A stretch of DNA of 64,000 bases from Mucilaginibacter sp. (lineage in GTDB: Bacteria > Bacteroidota > Bacteroidia > Sphingobacteriales > Sphingobacteriaceae). This document shows, piece by piece, positions 41,325-51,775 of the stretch. Under the pieces are notes generated by a model. That model was not told the origin of the DNA. It saw only the letters and a program-made list of their open reading frames with translations, and made no database searches. Positions within the stretch are counted from its first letter, which is position 1, and every line of letters begins with the position of its first letter. The stretch is from assembly GCA_028288305.1 (NCBI GenBank), contig JAQBOA010000008.1:1-64000 (forward strand), given 5' to 3'. The translations under genes were made by a program, and so were the position numbers.

Positions 41325-42296
41325 TTTTTTCAGCTCCTCCTGTATTTTAGTTTTTGAAAGCGCGATATAACCGTTTTCGTCAACAAACTTTTGACCTGTG
41401 GTTAATACATATTTTACAAATTCAATTAGCTCTTTTTTCTTTGGTTTACCCTTGAATAAAAAACCAAGGTTACGGGCTGGGGGAGAAGGGTATCTACCTT
41501 CGGCAATGGCATTGGTTAATTCGTCAATAGTGCCGTAAAAATTTTCGTCAGCATCAATTTTGCCGTTACCGTTTACGTCAATCGGTAAGGCGTGTACACC
41601 GGCAACCTGTTTACGTGTTTTTAAATCGTATAGATAGGCAAGATTATTGTAACCTATAGCGGTTGGATCTTTTTTAACAGCTTGTGCTAATCCGGGATCT
41701 CCAAATACGCCAATACCAAGCAAATCTTCCTGTTTTTTGCCAAAATATTTTGCCCATGTTTCACCTGCACCAGCGGCATCTGAACGTGTGTAGATATGAA
41801 TAGGCACTGAAACTTTGCCGGCCACCTGGTTCCAGTTTTTAATACCGCCGTTAACGAATATATCCAGGAACTGAATTCTTTTAACTCCTTTGGCAAGTAA
41901 TGCGACTGCATTAGGATTACCGGTATTAAATGTAGGAACTACCGCATCCTTGGTAACATAAACTGTATAAGCCCCCTTTTTTACTTCCGAAGGATCAATA
42001 TCGCGTGAAGCAAGGCCAATATCAACCAAACCTGATAAAGCATCTGTTATCCCTTTACCCGCACCACCTGCTGAAATGTTAAATTTTACGTTTGGATGAA
42101 GCTTTTTAAATTCATCAGCCCATTTAACGGTAATAGGATATAAGGCAAATGCGCCTGAAATACTTATTGTACCTTCAAGGTCATCTACAGGGAGTTTTGC
42201 ATCACTACGTTTAATAAACGAAGAGGCTACAATTAAAACACTTATGGCAGCAATCGCTGTGATAAGTGTTTGTTGTTTGAAAAGTATTTTTTTCAT
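41316..42296 (-). CDS. pstS: Phosphate-binding protein PstS
   Basis: GTISISGAFALYPITVKWADEFKKLHPNVKFNISAGGAGKGITDALSG; first in order before pstCAB. Confidence 0.93.
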   Translation of the reverse strand: MKKILFKQQTLITAIAAISVLIVASSFIKRSDAKLPVDDLEGTISISGAFALYPITVKWADEFKKLHPNVKFNISAGGAGKGITDALSGLVDIGLASRDIDPSEVKKGAYTVYVTKDAVVPTFNTGNPNAVALLAKGVKRIQFLDIFVNGGIKNWNQVAGKVSVPIHIYTRSDAAGAGETWAKYFGKKQEDLLGIGVFGDPGLAQAVKKDPTAIGYNNLAYLYDLKTRKQVAGVHALPIDVNGNGKIDADENFYGTIDELTNAIAEGRYPSPPARNLGFLFKGKPKKKELIEFVKYVLTTGQKFVDENGYIALSKTKIQEELKKVD

Positions 42297-42307
42297 ATTG
42301 ATAGTAT

Positions 42308-43441
42308 TTAAAATGTCAGTTGTAATTGTGCCTCTAAAATGTTGTTTTTGATTTGGGTAGCAGTTTCTTCGTGGCGGTCAAGGTAATCAACTGTAAATTT
42401 TGCCCAACTGTTAAAGAAGTAATTTATCCCTCCAGTATAAATCTGCGTACGATCAGTTTTTATCACCTTGTTTGGATCATAGGTATCATATTTTGCTGCA
42501 AGCTGCAGTTTTTTTGGAATTACAAAGTAAGCAGCTTGCCCATACCAGCCATCTCTCTTTATAATACCATCAGTACCTTTATCATATTCAGCCTGTAACG
42601 ATAACCCACCTATCACGTACCTGGCATCAAAACCGCCGCGGTTACGGAGATAGTTTTTTGCCGGAGTTCCGTAATTGCCTTGTCCATCATAAAAGTTGGC
42701 TGATACAGAAAGATTTTTTACCGGATGTACGGTAAACCTTCCGACTATATCTTTATGACTATTGTTATCGGTTGTTACATCGAAACCAGCGCCGTTAAAA
42801 ACTCCCAAAGTATAATCAAAAAGGTAATGATCATCAACCTTGGCGAAACTACCGTTTACCTGAATTCCTAAGTCACGACCCTGTTGATTACCAATAACAT
42901 CTGTTTGCCTGCCGGCAAGCGCATTATCTACCTGTGAGCGGTCAATGAATTCCAGCTGACTATCTGAAATAAGGCTTTCAATTGAAAAAGGAACTTTAAA
43001 CTGCCCTGCTGTAAATTTTAAGTAATCGGCAATTTTGTAAGTGGTGTAAGCATCTAATAGCTTTGTAGTTCCTGCAAATTCAGTATAAACCTCATAGTTC
43101 CAGTTATCATCAATATCGCCTTTTACATCTAAACGTGCACGGTGCAGACTAAACGCGTTATTTACACCTGTTTGTTGAAATCCCTGGTATTCTGTTTGTA
43201 TTAAACCGCTTATCTGAAGAGCTCTGCTGCCTATGGTTATACCATGTTGGTTTTGTTTGTCTTTTTTTAGCTGTTCTTTTAAAGCCTGATCTGCACGCAG
43301 GGAATCTGCTTCCTGCTGGGTTATAATATTTTTTTTGATTAGTACATTAAGCAAATCATCATTTTGCTGTGCTTTTAATGTAATAGCTGTGAAAAGTATA
43401 CTCAATAGGAGTACCGTTCTAATTACGTAAGGTAATTTCAT
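42308..43441 (-). CDS. Phosphate-selective porin (OprO/OprP-like)
   Basis: Signal peptide, ISGLIQTEYQGFQ...HRARLDVKGDIDDNWNYEVYTEF, C-terminal aromatic residue (QLTF). Confidence 0.92.
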   Translation of the reverse strand: MKLPYVIRTVLLLSILFTAITLKAQQNDDLLNVLIKKNIITQQEADSLRADQALKEQLKKDKQNQHGITIGSRALQISGLIQTEYQGFQQTGVNNAFSLHRARLDVKGDIDDNWNYEVYTEFAGTTKLLDAYTTYKIADYLKFTAGQFKVPFSIESLISDSQLEFIDRSQVDNALAGRQTDVIGNQQGRDLGIQVNGSFAKVDDHYLFDYTLGVFNGAGFDVTTDNNSHKDIVGRFTVHPVKNLSVSANFYDGQGNYGTPAKNYLRNRGGFDARYVIGGLSLQAEYDKGTDGIIKRDGWYGQAAYFVIPKKLQLAAKYDTYDPNKVIKTDRTQIYTGGINYFFNSWAKFTVDYLDRHEETATQIKNNILEAQLQLTF

Positions 43442-43729
43442 GTATTAAGTGTAGTCGTGAAAAAAGTTTGATTAAATAATTTATCTGTTAAATTGAAAGG
43501 CATCAACAACAACAATAACGGATTGTAATTTGTGAATAACCGAATGGTTTTAAAATGAATTGCTTATGATAATGTCTTGAAGGTTTCATTTTTGTTTTAA
43601 AATATCTATATTGTCTACCTATTTAGTAGTGTAAAAGTATATTTAATATTTTAATTCACAAATATTTATTTTAAAAAAAACGAAGTATTTTATAACATAT
43701 TGATTATTAGTAATATATAAGATAAAAAA

Positions 43730-43754
43730 ACCGATAGTTTTATAAACTATCGGT
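43730..43754 (-). terminator. Rho-independent terminator of the efflux operon
   Basis: ACCGATAGTTT tat AAACTATCGGT, followed on the minus strand by a T7 tract. Confidence 0.85.
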
Positions 43755-43778
43755 CATAAAACAATAAAAACACAGATC

Positions 43779-44861
43779 TTATTTTATATCATCTCCTTGT
43801 TTTATCTCATCTGAAGCATGGAGCACTACTTTGTTATTTGCTTTAAGGTTACCGAATACTTCCGTAGAATCACTATTAACCAATCCTTCTTTAATATTCA
43901 CAAGGTCGGCTTTACCACTGCTATCTTTAATTACATACTCATGTTCAGTTGAACGGATAATTGCACTATTAGGAACCAGTAATGATTTTGCTCCTGATAG
44001 CATAGGTATCCTTACTTCAGCATACATACCGGGTTTAAGTTGTCCGTTTTTGTTGAGTACGTCAATTTCAATGGCTTCCTGCTGCATACTGCCTAAAGAA
44101 TTGGCCGAACGGCTTATTTTTGCGGTATGCTCTTGTCCGGGCATAGCATTAAAGGTGAAAGTGACAGGCTGGTTCAAATCAACTTTATCTACATAATCTT
44201 CGGGAATGCTCACGGTAAGGCGCATTTTATGAATATCCTGCAGAATAAGCATTGGTTGGTCGCTTGTTTTTCCGGGGGCAACAAGTGCGCCCGGTGAAAC
44301 ATTTCTTTGAATAATCATGCCATCAAATGGGGCGTAAATCCTAAGATAGCCCAGCATTGTTTTTACCGATCCGACGTTAGAGCGTTCTGCTTGTGCTTTA
44401 GCTTCATTTGCTTTCATTTGTGAACTTGCATTATCAAGATCCAATGGCGATACTGAGCCCGGTTCTTTAGCGGCTTCTTTTAGCCGTTCATATTTTTCTT
44501 TGCTGGCCCGGGCATCCGCCTGCGCTTGAAGATACTGAGAGTTAGCTGCCTCCAATTGTGATTCCATTTCAGGCGCTTCGAGAATAACCAGCAACTGCCC
44601 TTTTTTTACAATGGAACCACGGTCAACAAATAGCTGTTTTACAAATCCATTTACTTTTGGAAAAATATTAACTTCATTAAACGGGATTAATTGTCCCGGA
44701 AGCCTCGCCGATGATGACAGCGCTTTTTCAGCCACTGTTCCAAATTGATATTTATTCGTATTTGTCGTGGTTTGTTTAGTTAAGTCAACCGGTTTTTGAT
44801 CACCGGAGCAAGCGGCAAAAAAACCAATTACAGCTAATAACAAATAAGCTTTATATTTCAT
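43779..44861 (-). CDS. RND efflux periplasmic adaptor (MFP)
   Basis: Lipobox (AVIGFFAAC), HlyD/AcrA-like layout (VNGFVKQLFVDRGSIVKKGQLLVILEAPE). Confidence 0.94.
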   Translation of the reverse strand: MKYKAYLLLAVIGFFAACSGDQKPVDLTKQTTTNTNKYQFGTVAEKALSSSARLPGQLIPFNEVNIFPKVNGFVKQLFVDRGSIVKKGQLLVILEAPEMESQLEAANSQYLQAQADARASKEKYERLKEAAKEPGSVSPLDLDNASSQMKANEAKAQAERSNVGSVKTMLGYLRIYAPFDGMIIQRNVSPGALVAPGKTSDQPMLILQDIHKMRLTVSIPEDYVDKVDLNQPVTFTFNAMPGQEHTAKISRSANSLGSMQQEAIEIDVLNKNGQLKPGMYAEVRIPMLSGAKSLLVPNSAIIRSTEHEYVIKDSSGKADLVNIKEGLVNSDSTEVFGNLKANNKVVLHASDEIKQGDDIK

Positions 44862-47800
44862 GTTTATTGATATTTAAATGGGTGGTTTCGGTTAATTCTT
44901 CTGGCATTAATGATGGCTCGTCATAAGTGGTTTTATTCTGTACCCATGCAAAAACCATAGGCAATATAAATAAGGCTGCAAGGGTTGAGGCAAATAGGCC
45001 GCCGATTACAGCACGGCCCAGCGGCGCTGACTGTTCGCCTGCTTCACCCATACCCGAAGCCATCGGTATCATACCAGCTATCATGGCGAAACTGGTCATT
45101 AGGATTGGGCGTAAACGGATAGAAGCGGCGGTTATGGCAGCACGACTTGCATCCCTGAATTCAAGCCTAAGCTTTTCAGCATTGGTAACGATCAGGATTG
45201 CATTTGCAACGGACACTCCGGTTGACATGATCATTCCCATATACGATTGCAAATTGAGGGTTGAACCTGTGATCAGCAATGCGGTTATTGAACCCAATAT
45301 TACTGCCGGAATTGTTGATAAGACCGATAAGGATACCTTGAAAGACTGATAATTTGCTGCCAGCAATAAAAAAATAACAAGCACGGCAAACATTAAACCA
45401 TTTTGCAGACTGGTAAGTGTCTCTGTTAACAAACTTGACATACCTTGTATTGATGCGATTAAACCTTTTGGAGGTGCCCCAACTGATTTAACAGCTTTTT
45501 GTACCGCTGTGGTGGCTGTACCCAGATCCTTTTTATAAATATTTGCGCTTACAGTAATAAAACGCCGCGGGCCGGTGCGGTCGTATTCACCGGCGGCTGT
45601 GGTGTCCTTAAAGGTAGCAACATCTGCCAGGGTTGGACTGCTCTGGCCCTTCACAAGCGGTATTTCCTTTAACTCATCCATTGAGTTCATTACATATTCA
45701 GGTATTTGCGCTTGTACCTGGTAGGTATAAGAGTTTTTTTCATCAAGCCATAAATTTTTCAGCGTATAACGGCTTGACGAAGTACTTGCAGTTACAGAGC
45801 GTGCAATATCACTTACATTCAATCCTAATTGAGAAACCTTTAATCGGTCAAGTCTTATTGCAATTATTGGATATCTTAATGGCTGATTTATCTGGACGTC
45901 CCTCAGGTATGGTATGTGTTTTAGTTTGGCTAAAACTTTGTTTGCGTAAGTTTCTATCTGCTGTATATCCTTTCCCGCAACCTGTACCTCAATAGGAGTA
46001 TTTGCACCCTGACTCATAATCTTTTCAGTCATGTCAATAGGTTCGAAAGTAATGGTCATTTCTGGTATAACATGCGCTATATTTTTACGTAATGCATCTT
46101 TTAACTCGTCAAGATTCACTTTATAATTTTCATCCAGGTTTACCTGCAAAACCGCCTCATGCGTTCCTGTATTAAAAACATAGAGGTTACTGCTGCCAAA
46201 ACTGCTTGGCACCAAACCAATATATCCTGAAGTGATCTTCACATGATTGTTAACCGTTTCGTCTATAATATGCAATACTTGTTTAAACTTTTCTTCTGTA
46301 CGTTCCAGCCTGGTACCTTGTGGTTCCTTTAAACGGATCTGAAACTGACCGTTATTGAGTTTAGGCATCATATCCTTACCAATAATAATGAAGCCAACGC
46401 CGGCAAGCGCTATTACAACCACCAAATAAATTGGAACATAAAGTTTTTTACGAGGCATTAAACGAGTAATTATTTTGATGAATCTACCTTTTACTTTTTC
46501 AAAAAAATCATTTTGTTCCGGATGCGTTTCTTCTTCTTCCTGGTGCTCATTTACTTGTATCTCTTCGTTTCTGTCTAATGATTCTCCTGCATGGGCATGT
46601 ATTTTACCATGGTGGTAGGTTTGATAACGTTCAGCTTTGATCATCAAGTTACTTAAAATTGGCACTAATGTTTGCGCTAAAACATAGGATACTATCATTG
46701 TTAATCCAATAGCCATCGATAGCGGTAAAAACATGGCTTTAGGTACACCATTCATCAAGAAGGAAGGGGCGAATACAGCAAGGATACAGAGTAGGATCAG
46801 CAATAATGGGAATGATATTTCCTCGCAGGCATCATAAATAGCCAACCGTTTTGATTTGCCCATTTCCAGGTGTTGGTGTATGTTTTCTATCGTTACCGTA
46901 GCCTGGTCCACCAGTATACCAATTGCAAGCGCCAACCCGCTTAAGGTCATGATGTTGATCGTTTGCCCGAACAAGCTCAATAACAATACACCAATTAATA
47001 TTGAAACCGGTATAGTGATCACTACAATTAAACTGCTCCGCAAATCGCGCAGAAAAAGCAGTACCATTAAACCTGTTAATAATGCTCCAAGCCCGCCTTC
47101 GGTCATCAAGCTTTTTACAGCATTTACTACGAACACAGACTGGTCAAACTCATAAGAGATTTTAACATCATTTGGCAGTAAGTTCTGCATTTCAGGCAGC
47201 CGGCTTTTTAAATCCTGTACTACTGTCCAGGTGGAAGCAGAAGCTGTTTTAACAATAGGAATGTAAACAGAACGCTTTCCATTTACAAGGGCATAATCTA
47301 CCGTAATATCGGCGGCATCGGTAACCCTTGCTATATCCTTCACATAAACGGGTACACCGTTTTTAGTTACCACGGGTATATCACCAAAATTCTCTGAGTT
47401 TTTAACCAGCGAATTCATCGTAGTTAAATACATAGTATTATCTATCCTCAAGTTACCCGATGGCGACATTACGTTATATTTTGCTAAAGCGTCCACAACC
47501 TCATCAGGAGTCAGGTTAAAACTCCGCAATTTGTTAGGATCAATGCTGAAAACGATTGTCCTGGCATTTGAACCAAAAGGTGGCGGCGCTGAAAGCCCGG
47601 GTATGGTTGCAAACATTGGACGGATGCGTGTTGCAGCCAAATCATAAATATCTTTTAAACTTTCGTTTTTACTATCCAATACCAGCTCTCCAACAGGTAA
47701 TGATGAAGCATCATACCTTACTACTTGCGGAGGTAAAGCGCCGGGAGGAAAAAAACTTTGCGCCCTGTTTACCTGCAAAGCCACCTGGGCAGAGGCTTCG

Positions 47801-48105
47801 GCCATATTAGTAGTCTCGTAAAAAGAAATTTTTATTATGGTTAAGCCCTGGATGCTTTTACTGCTTATGTTTTTTATCCCATCAACATACAAGAACTGGT
47901 CTTGCAAACGTGTGGCAAAAAAACCTTCCATCTGTTGCGGCGACATGCCCCCATAGGATTCGATAACATAAATGGTAGGAAGATTGAGCTTTGGAAAAAT
48001 ATCTATTGGTATATTTATTGCACTGAGCACTGCAAATATTAAAAGGCTCATGGTGATCACTATTACTGTAATCGGCCTTTTCAGTGCGGATGTGACCATT
48101 GACAT
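44851..48105 (-). CDS. RND family efflux permease (AcrB/MdtB-like)
   Basis: 1084 aa; NIPIDIFPKLNLPTIYV, ALAIGILVDQATVTIENI, ASGMGEAGEQSAPLGRAVIGGL. Confidence 0.96.
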   Translation of the reverse strand: MSMVTSALKRPITVIVITMSLLIFAVLSAINIPIDIFPKLNLPTIYVIESYGGMSPQQMEGFFATRLQDQFLYVDGIKNISSKSIQGLTIIKISFYETTNMAEASAQVALQVNRAQSFFPPGALPPQVVRYDASSLPVGELVLDSKNESLKDIYDLAATRIRPMFATIPGLSAPPPFGSNARTIVFSIDPNKLRSFNLTPDEVVDALAKYNVMSPSGNLRIDNTMYLTTMNSLVKNSENFGDIPVVTKNGVPVYVKDIARVTDAADITVDYALVNGKRSVYIPIVKTASASTWTVVQDLKSRLPEMQNLLPNDVKISYEFDQSVFVVNAVKSLMTEGGLGALLTGLMVLLFLRDLRSSLIVVITIPVSILIGVLLLSLFGQTINIMTLSGLALAIGILVDQATVTIENIHQHLEMGKSKRLAIYDACEEISFPLLLILLCILAVFAPSFLMNGVPKAMFLPLSMAIGLTMIVSYVLAQTLVPILSNLMIKAERYQTYHHGKIHAHAGESLDRNEEIQVNEHQEEEETHPEQNDFFEKVKGRFIKIITRLMPRKKLYVPIYLVVVIALAGVGFIIIGKDMMPKLNNGQFQIRLKEPQGTRLERTEEKFKQVLHIIDETVNNHVKITSGYIGLVPSSFGSSNLYVFNTGTHEAVLQVNLDENYKVNLDELKDALRKNIAHVIPEMTITFEPIDMTEKIMSQGANTPIEVQVAGKDIQQIETYANKVLAKLKHIPYLRDVQINQPLRYPIIAIRLDRLKVSQLGLNVSDIARSVTASTSSSRYTLKNLWLDEKNSYTYQVQAQIPEYVMNSMDELKEIPLVKGQSSPTLADVATFKDTTAAGEYDRTGPRRFITVSANIYKKDLGTATTAVQKAVKSVGAPPKGLIASIQGMSSLLTETLTSLQNGLMFAVLVIFLLLAANYQSFKVSLSVLSTIPAVILGSITALLITGSTLNLQSYMGMIMSTGVSVANAILIVTNAEKLRLEFRDASRAAITAASIRLRPILMTSFAMIAGMIPMASGMGEAGEQSAPLGRAVIGGLFASTLAALFILPMVFAWVQNKTTYDEPSLMPEELTETTHLNINKHEI

Positions 48106-48111
48106 AGTTGA

Positions 48112-48264
48112 TTATTTAATTAAGTTTAAAATTGAAATACCTGTTTGGCCTCACCTAAATCCTCTCCAAAGGAGAGGACTTCTAAGCTCCTCTCCCTTGG
48201 AGAGGGGTTGGGGTGAGGCGACAACCGCTTTGCTGAACTCATGTTATTTAATTAAGTTTAAAAT
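48112..48264. repeat. Cloverleaf palindromic repeat flanked by 21-bp direct repeats
   Basis: TTATTTAATTAAGTTTAAAAT at 48112-48132 and 48244-48264. Inside: GCCTCACC (48148-48155) / GGTGAGGC (48212-48219), CCTCTCCaaaGGAGAGG (48161-48177), CCTCTCCcttGGAGAGG (48189-48205). Confidence 0.9.
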
Positions 48265-49632
48265 GGCATTTACCTGGTTTTCAGTAATCGCTTTCTGGAA
48301 CAGCGCATTAGTATAATCGTATTTGGCCTGCATATAATCCGTTTCTGCACGATAAAGGATATTGAGGGCTGCATCAAGATCAACGATGTTCGACAACCCA
48401 TTTCTATACAATGATAATTGCTGCCTATAGCTGGCATTTGCTGCCTTTAACTGATTGGGAATTTCTTGCAGGCGGTTTAATGCTGTTTGCATTTCTACAT
48501 CGGCCTGGCTGGCGCTAATTGCAAGCAGTTGTTGCTGTTCCTGTAGTTTTTTTACATCATAGTCTGTATTTGCTTTCTGGGTACGTAATTTTAGTTGCCT
48601 TCTTCGCAAATCAAACAAGTTGTAGGATATTCCCAGGCCAACCAGGTAATCATTTCGTTGAAAACCGTACCCTGTTGAAAGGCTGTTATATTGATCACTG
48701 GGGCTGATACTTGATCCGCGCCCCCAGGCAGCAGCTTCGAGGGATATTTTAGGATTATACTGCTTTTTTACCAAATCCTCTCTTTGCAGGCTGTTTTTAT
48801 AAACAGATTTGTAAAGGTTGATTAGTGGATGATTGGCTGTATCAGGAGGAAACAAATAAGCGGCCGGTTGATTGATCAGCGTCATTTCTACCGTAGTATC
48901 CGGTACTATCGATTGATAAGGCACACCGCTAACAGACGAAAGTTGTAATTGTACCTGTTTTAGCTGGTTGTTCAGCTCAATATAATTTAAACGGGCTTTC
49001 GATAATTCCGCTTCGGCTACACTGGTATCAACACCGGCTTTGACCCCGCTTTTAGCAAGGGAGCGTATTGAGCGCATTATTTCCTGGTTACGCTGGATGT
49101 TCCTGTACTGTATCCCAAGAAAATCCTGTAAGCGCAATAATTGTAAATAGTAGCTAATAGTAAAAGCCTGCAACTGATATTTTGATGTTGCATATTGGTT
49201 TTGCTCAACAGTTATATCAGAGTTAGCCACTTTATTTGCGGCTCCATAAGCGCCGAAATTGTAAATTTCCCAGTCGAGGGCTGCAATGCCCAAATTTGTT
49301 GAAGCCGCAGTAGTAACATTAGTATTATGAACCCCGCTGGTACTGGAGGGGATAATGCCAAAACCAAAATATGGGCCTATAACATTATTGCTGGTGCCAA
49401 TGTCGGTCTGATAATTTAATTTAAGGTTTGGTAGCCAGTTGCTGCGTGTTTCGGCCGCTTGTGCCTGACGTATAAGAATTGCTGCAGAATCGGTAAGCAA
49501 CGTTGGGGCTTTTTGATTGACCCTTGTTAATAACTCTTTCAAAGTTACAGCAGGGGGTGTTTGTTGTGCATCTGCAGCTATTACTGTTATCAACAATATT
49601 AAAATGCAGATGCATTTTTTTAATCTCAACAT
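48244..49632 (-). CDS. TolC family outer membrane efflux protein
   Basis: Signal peptide; OEP-type helical repeats; RND operon context. Confidence 0.92.
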   Translation of the reverse strand: MLRLKKCICILILLITVIAADAQQTPPAVTLKELLTRVNQKAPTLLTDSAAILIRQAQAAETRSNWLPNLKLNYQTDIGTSNNVIGPYFGFGIIPSSTSGVHNTNVTTAASTNLGIAALDWEIYNFGAYGAANKVANSDITVEQNQYATSKYQLQAFTISYYLQLLRLQDFLGIQYRNIQRNQEIMRSIRSLAKSGVKAGVDTSVAEAELSKARLNYIELNNQLKQVQLQLSSVSGVPYQSIVPDTTVEMTLINQPAAYLFPPDTANHPLINLYKSVYKNSLQREDLVKKQYNPKISLEAAAWGRGSSISPSDQYNSLSTGYGFQRNDYLVGLGISYNLFDLRRRQLKLRTQKANTDYDVKKLQEQQQLLAISASQADVEMQTALNRLQEIPNQLKAANASYRQQLSLYRNGLSNIVDLDAALNILYRAETDYMQAKYDYTNALFQKAITENQVNAILNLIK

Positions 49633-49737
49633 TTATTTTTGTATTAATTATTAAAATGACAAGAAAACCGCCAACAAATTAAATTTTTGTCAGTTTTCAA
49701 TTACAAATTACCGCACATGGCGATTAACACAATAATA

Positions 49738-50109
49738 TTAAATGATGAGTTTACCGTTAAGTAACCAGGTGTTTTCGCGGGGAAGTAAGCTTAAGTGTAT
49801 CCGCCGTAAAAAATTAGTTGTTATATCTGCCACGGTCTCAATGGCAGCTGGGAAAAGAATATCTAAAAGAATTAAAAAATGTAGTATTACTTGCTTCACT
49901 GGATCGGCTAACTTTTTTTGAATAGCGATAATATTATTGTCGCTATCTTCAGCATACTCCTGTTTACGTTTGTTAAATACTTTTATAAAAATATTTGCAC
50001 CGGCAGGAGGGTGGATACGGCTGAACATTGCAAAGCCTAAAAATGGTTTTGCAACCAATAGAAATACCGCAAAGCAGAAATATATTTTAGCTGATTTGAG
50101 GAAATGCAT
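49738..50109 (-). CDS. Small membrane-associated hypothetical protein
   Basis: 123-aa ORF with N-terminal hydrophobic segment. No recognised domain. Confidence 0.5.
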   Translation of the reverse strand: MHFLKSAKIYFCFAVFLLVAKPFLGFAMFSRIHPPAGANIFIKVFNKRKQEYAEDSDNNIIAIQKKLADPVKQVILHFLILLDILFPAAIETVADITTNFLRRIHLSLLPRENTWLLNGKLII

Positions 50110-50227
50110 TATTGAAGCGTCTTTTTAATTAGTTTACAAATGACATCCAAATTTCAGTAGAAATTATTTATGAATTGGATAGTAACGTTATTGTTGCAAA
50201 AAAATAATATTTAGCTAACGATATTAC

Positions 50228-50839
50228 CTACAAATAATTTATAGCCTGTGGCCCCTGGTTAAACAGCAGGTCAACAATACTCAAATTTTTTATGAATCCT
50301 TTGCGTTCTTCAAAAACCTGGAAGTAAGGTCTTTGTTCAAATTGGGATTCTTTTTTTGGGTTGAAAGTATTTCTGAAATCAGTGAGGAGTGAATATTCAT
50401 CTTCATAACTTTCGGTGAAAGTTAAAGCTAACGGCATTTTTAATGATTTAAGGATAAACTCCAACAGTTGTTCATTATAATCAAACAGGAAAGGATATTT
50501 TTTTTTATAAAATACTGCAAATTCATCTTCATAATATTCAAAATAGGCCGAACGGCGATAACAGGCCTGCAGGCTTAACCAGTGTAAACGCTGCCAGTCA
50601 AAATCATAGCTTATTTTTACATCTTTTACTTTAGTGTGGTTTTTTGAGCCTTTACTAACAGGAACCACCAACGCCAGCACACCATCGGGCGTATAAATGT
50701 TAACACGGTTGCGGTAGGTTTGTTTTGGGAAGTGTTCCTCTCTTTCTATCAGTATATCAGGCTTATAAGCCTTTAACTTTACAAAATATTCAATAGGCGG
50801 AAGATAAAACATGGGGAATACAGCGCCTTTTTCAATCAT
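50228..50839 (-). CDS. WbqC family protein
   Basis: YLPPIEYFVKLKAYKPDILIEREEHFPKQTYRNRVNIYTPDG...LVVPV. Confidence 0.88.
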   Translation of the reverse strand: MIEKGAVFPMFYLPPIEYFVKLKAYKPDILIEREEHFPKQTYRNRVNIYTPDGVLALVVPVSKGSKNHTKVKDVKISYDFDWQRLHWLSLQACYRRSAYFEYYEDEFAVFYKKKYPFLFDYNEQLLEFILKSLKMPLALTFTESYEDEYSLLTDFRNTFNPKKESQFEQRPYFQVFEERKGFIKNLSIVDLLFNQGPQAINYL

Positions 50840-50875
50840 ATATTTTATGTTTGCAACAAAAATTGGTCTAAAATA

Positions 50876-51775
50876 ATGATAAAAAAAGGGCTGTCAAGGT
50901 TGGGTATCTACTTTTTGTACCTGGTGTCGCTATTGCCTTTCTGGTTTTTATACCTAATATCGGATATTTTATTTGTCATACTTTATTATATAACACGCTA
51001 CCGCCGGAAAGTTGTGCAGGAGAACCTTTGGAATTCCTTTCCTGACAAATCTGAGGAAGCACGCAAACTCATCGAAAGAAGATATTACAAATATATGGCC
51101 GACCTGATGATGGAAACAATAAAGTCAGTGAGAATGTCGGCAAAACAAGTACGCCGCCGGATTATATGTACAAACACGGAATTAATGGAACATTATTTTA
51201 GTCGGGAGAAAAGTATAATAGCTGCTGCAGGGCATTATGGTAACTGGGAAATGGCTTGTTTAAGTTTTGGTTTTTTGACAGATAAGAGAAGAATGATTGT
51301 CTATAAACCGCAATCAAATGAAGTTTTCACAGATTTTTTCAACAAGACACGTTCCCGCTTTGGCGCCACTATGATCTCTATGAGGCAAACGCTTCGCAAA
51401 ATGATTGAGTATAAGAATGAGTTAACCTTTACTGTGCTTGCTTCAGACCAAACACCGACAAGGGAAGATTCCAAATATTTTACTACTTTTCTCAACCAGC
51501 CGACTGCTGTATTTTTGGGTATTGAAAAATTGACGAAAGTAGTTGACTGCGTTGTAATATTTTACAAAATTGATTTGATAAAAAGAGGCTATTATACTTA
51601 TACATTTGTGCCTTTAGTTGAAGATCCAAAACAAACCAAGCCTTATGAAATTACCGAAATTCATGTGAAATATCTCGAATCATTAATAATAGAAAAGCCC
51701 GAATATTGGCTATGGTCGCACCGGAGATGGAAAATTAAACCGGAGGACGTTGGTCATTCTGTCATTAGTCATTAG
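50876..51775 (+). CDS. Lysophospholipid/lipid A acyltransferase (LpxL/HtrB-like)
   Basis: AAAGHYGNWEMACL (H-x4-D/E-type motif), VLASDQTP, WLWSHRRWK. Confidence 0.92.
   Translation: MIKKGLSRLGIYFLYLVSLLPFWFLYLISDILFVILYYITRYRRKVVQENLWNSFPDKSEEARKLIERRYYKYMADLMMETIKSVRMSAKQVRRRIICTNTELMEHYFSREKSIIAAAGHYGNWEMACLSFGFLTDKRRMIVYKPQSNEVFTDFFNKTRSRFGATMISMRQTLRKMIEYKNELTFTVLASDQTPTREDSKYFTTFLNQPTAVFLGIEKLTKVVDCVVIFYKIDLIKRGYYTYTFVPLVEDPKQTKPYEITEIHVKYLESLIIEKPEYWLWSHRRWKIKPEDVGHSVISH

Noticed and set aside
44927-45349. 140-aa ORF antisense to the RND permease
   Set aside because: Shadow ORF opposite conserved TM repeats.
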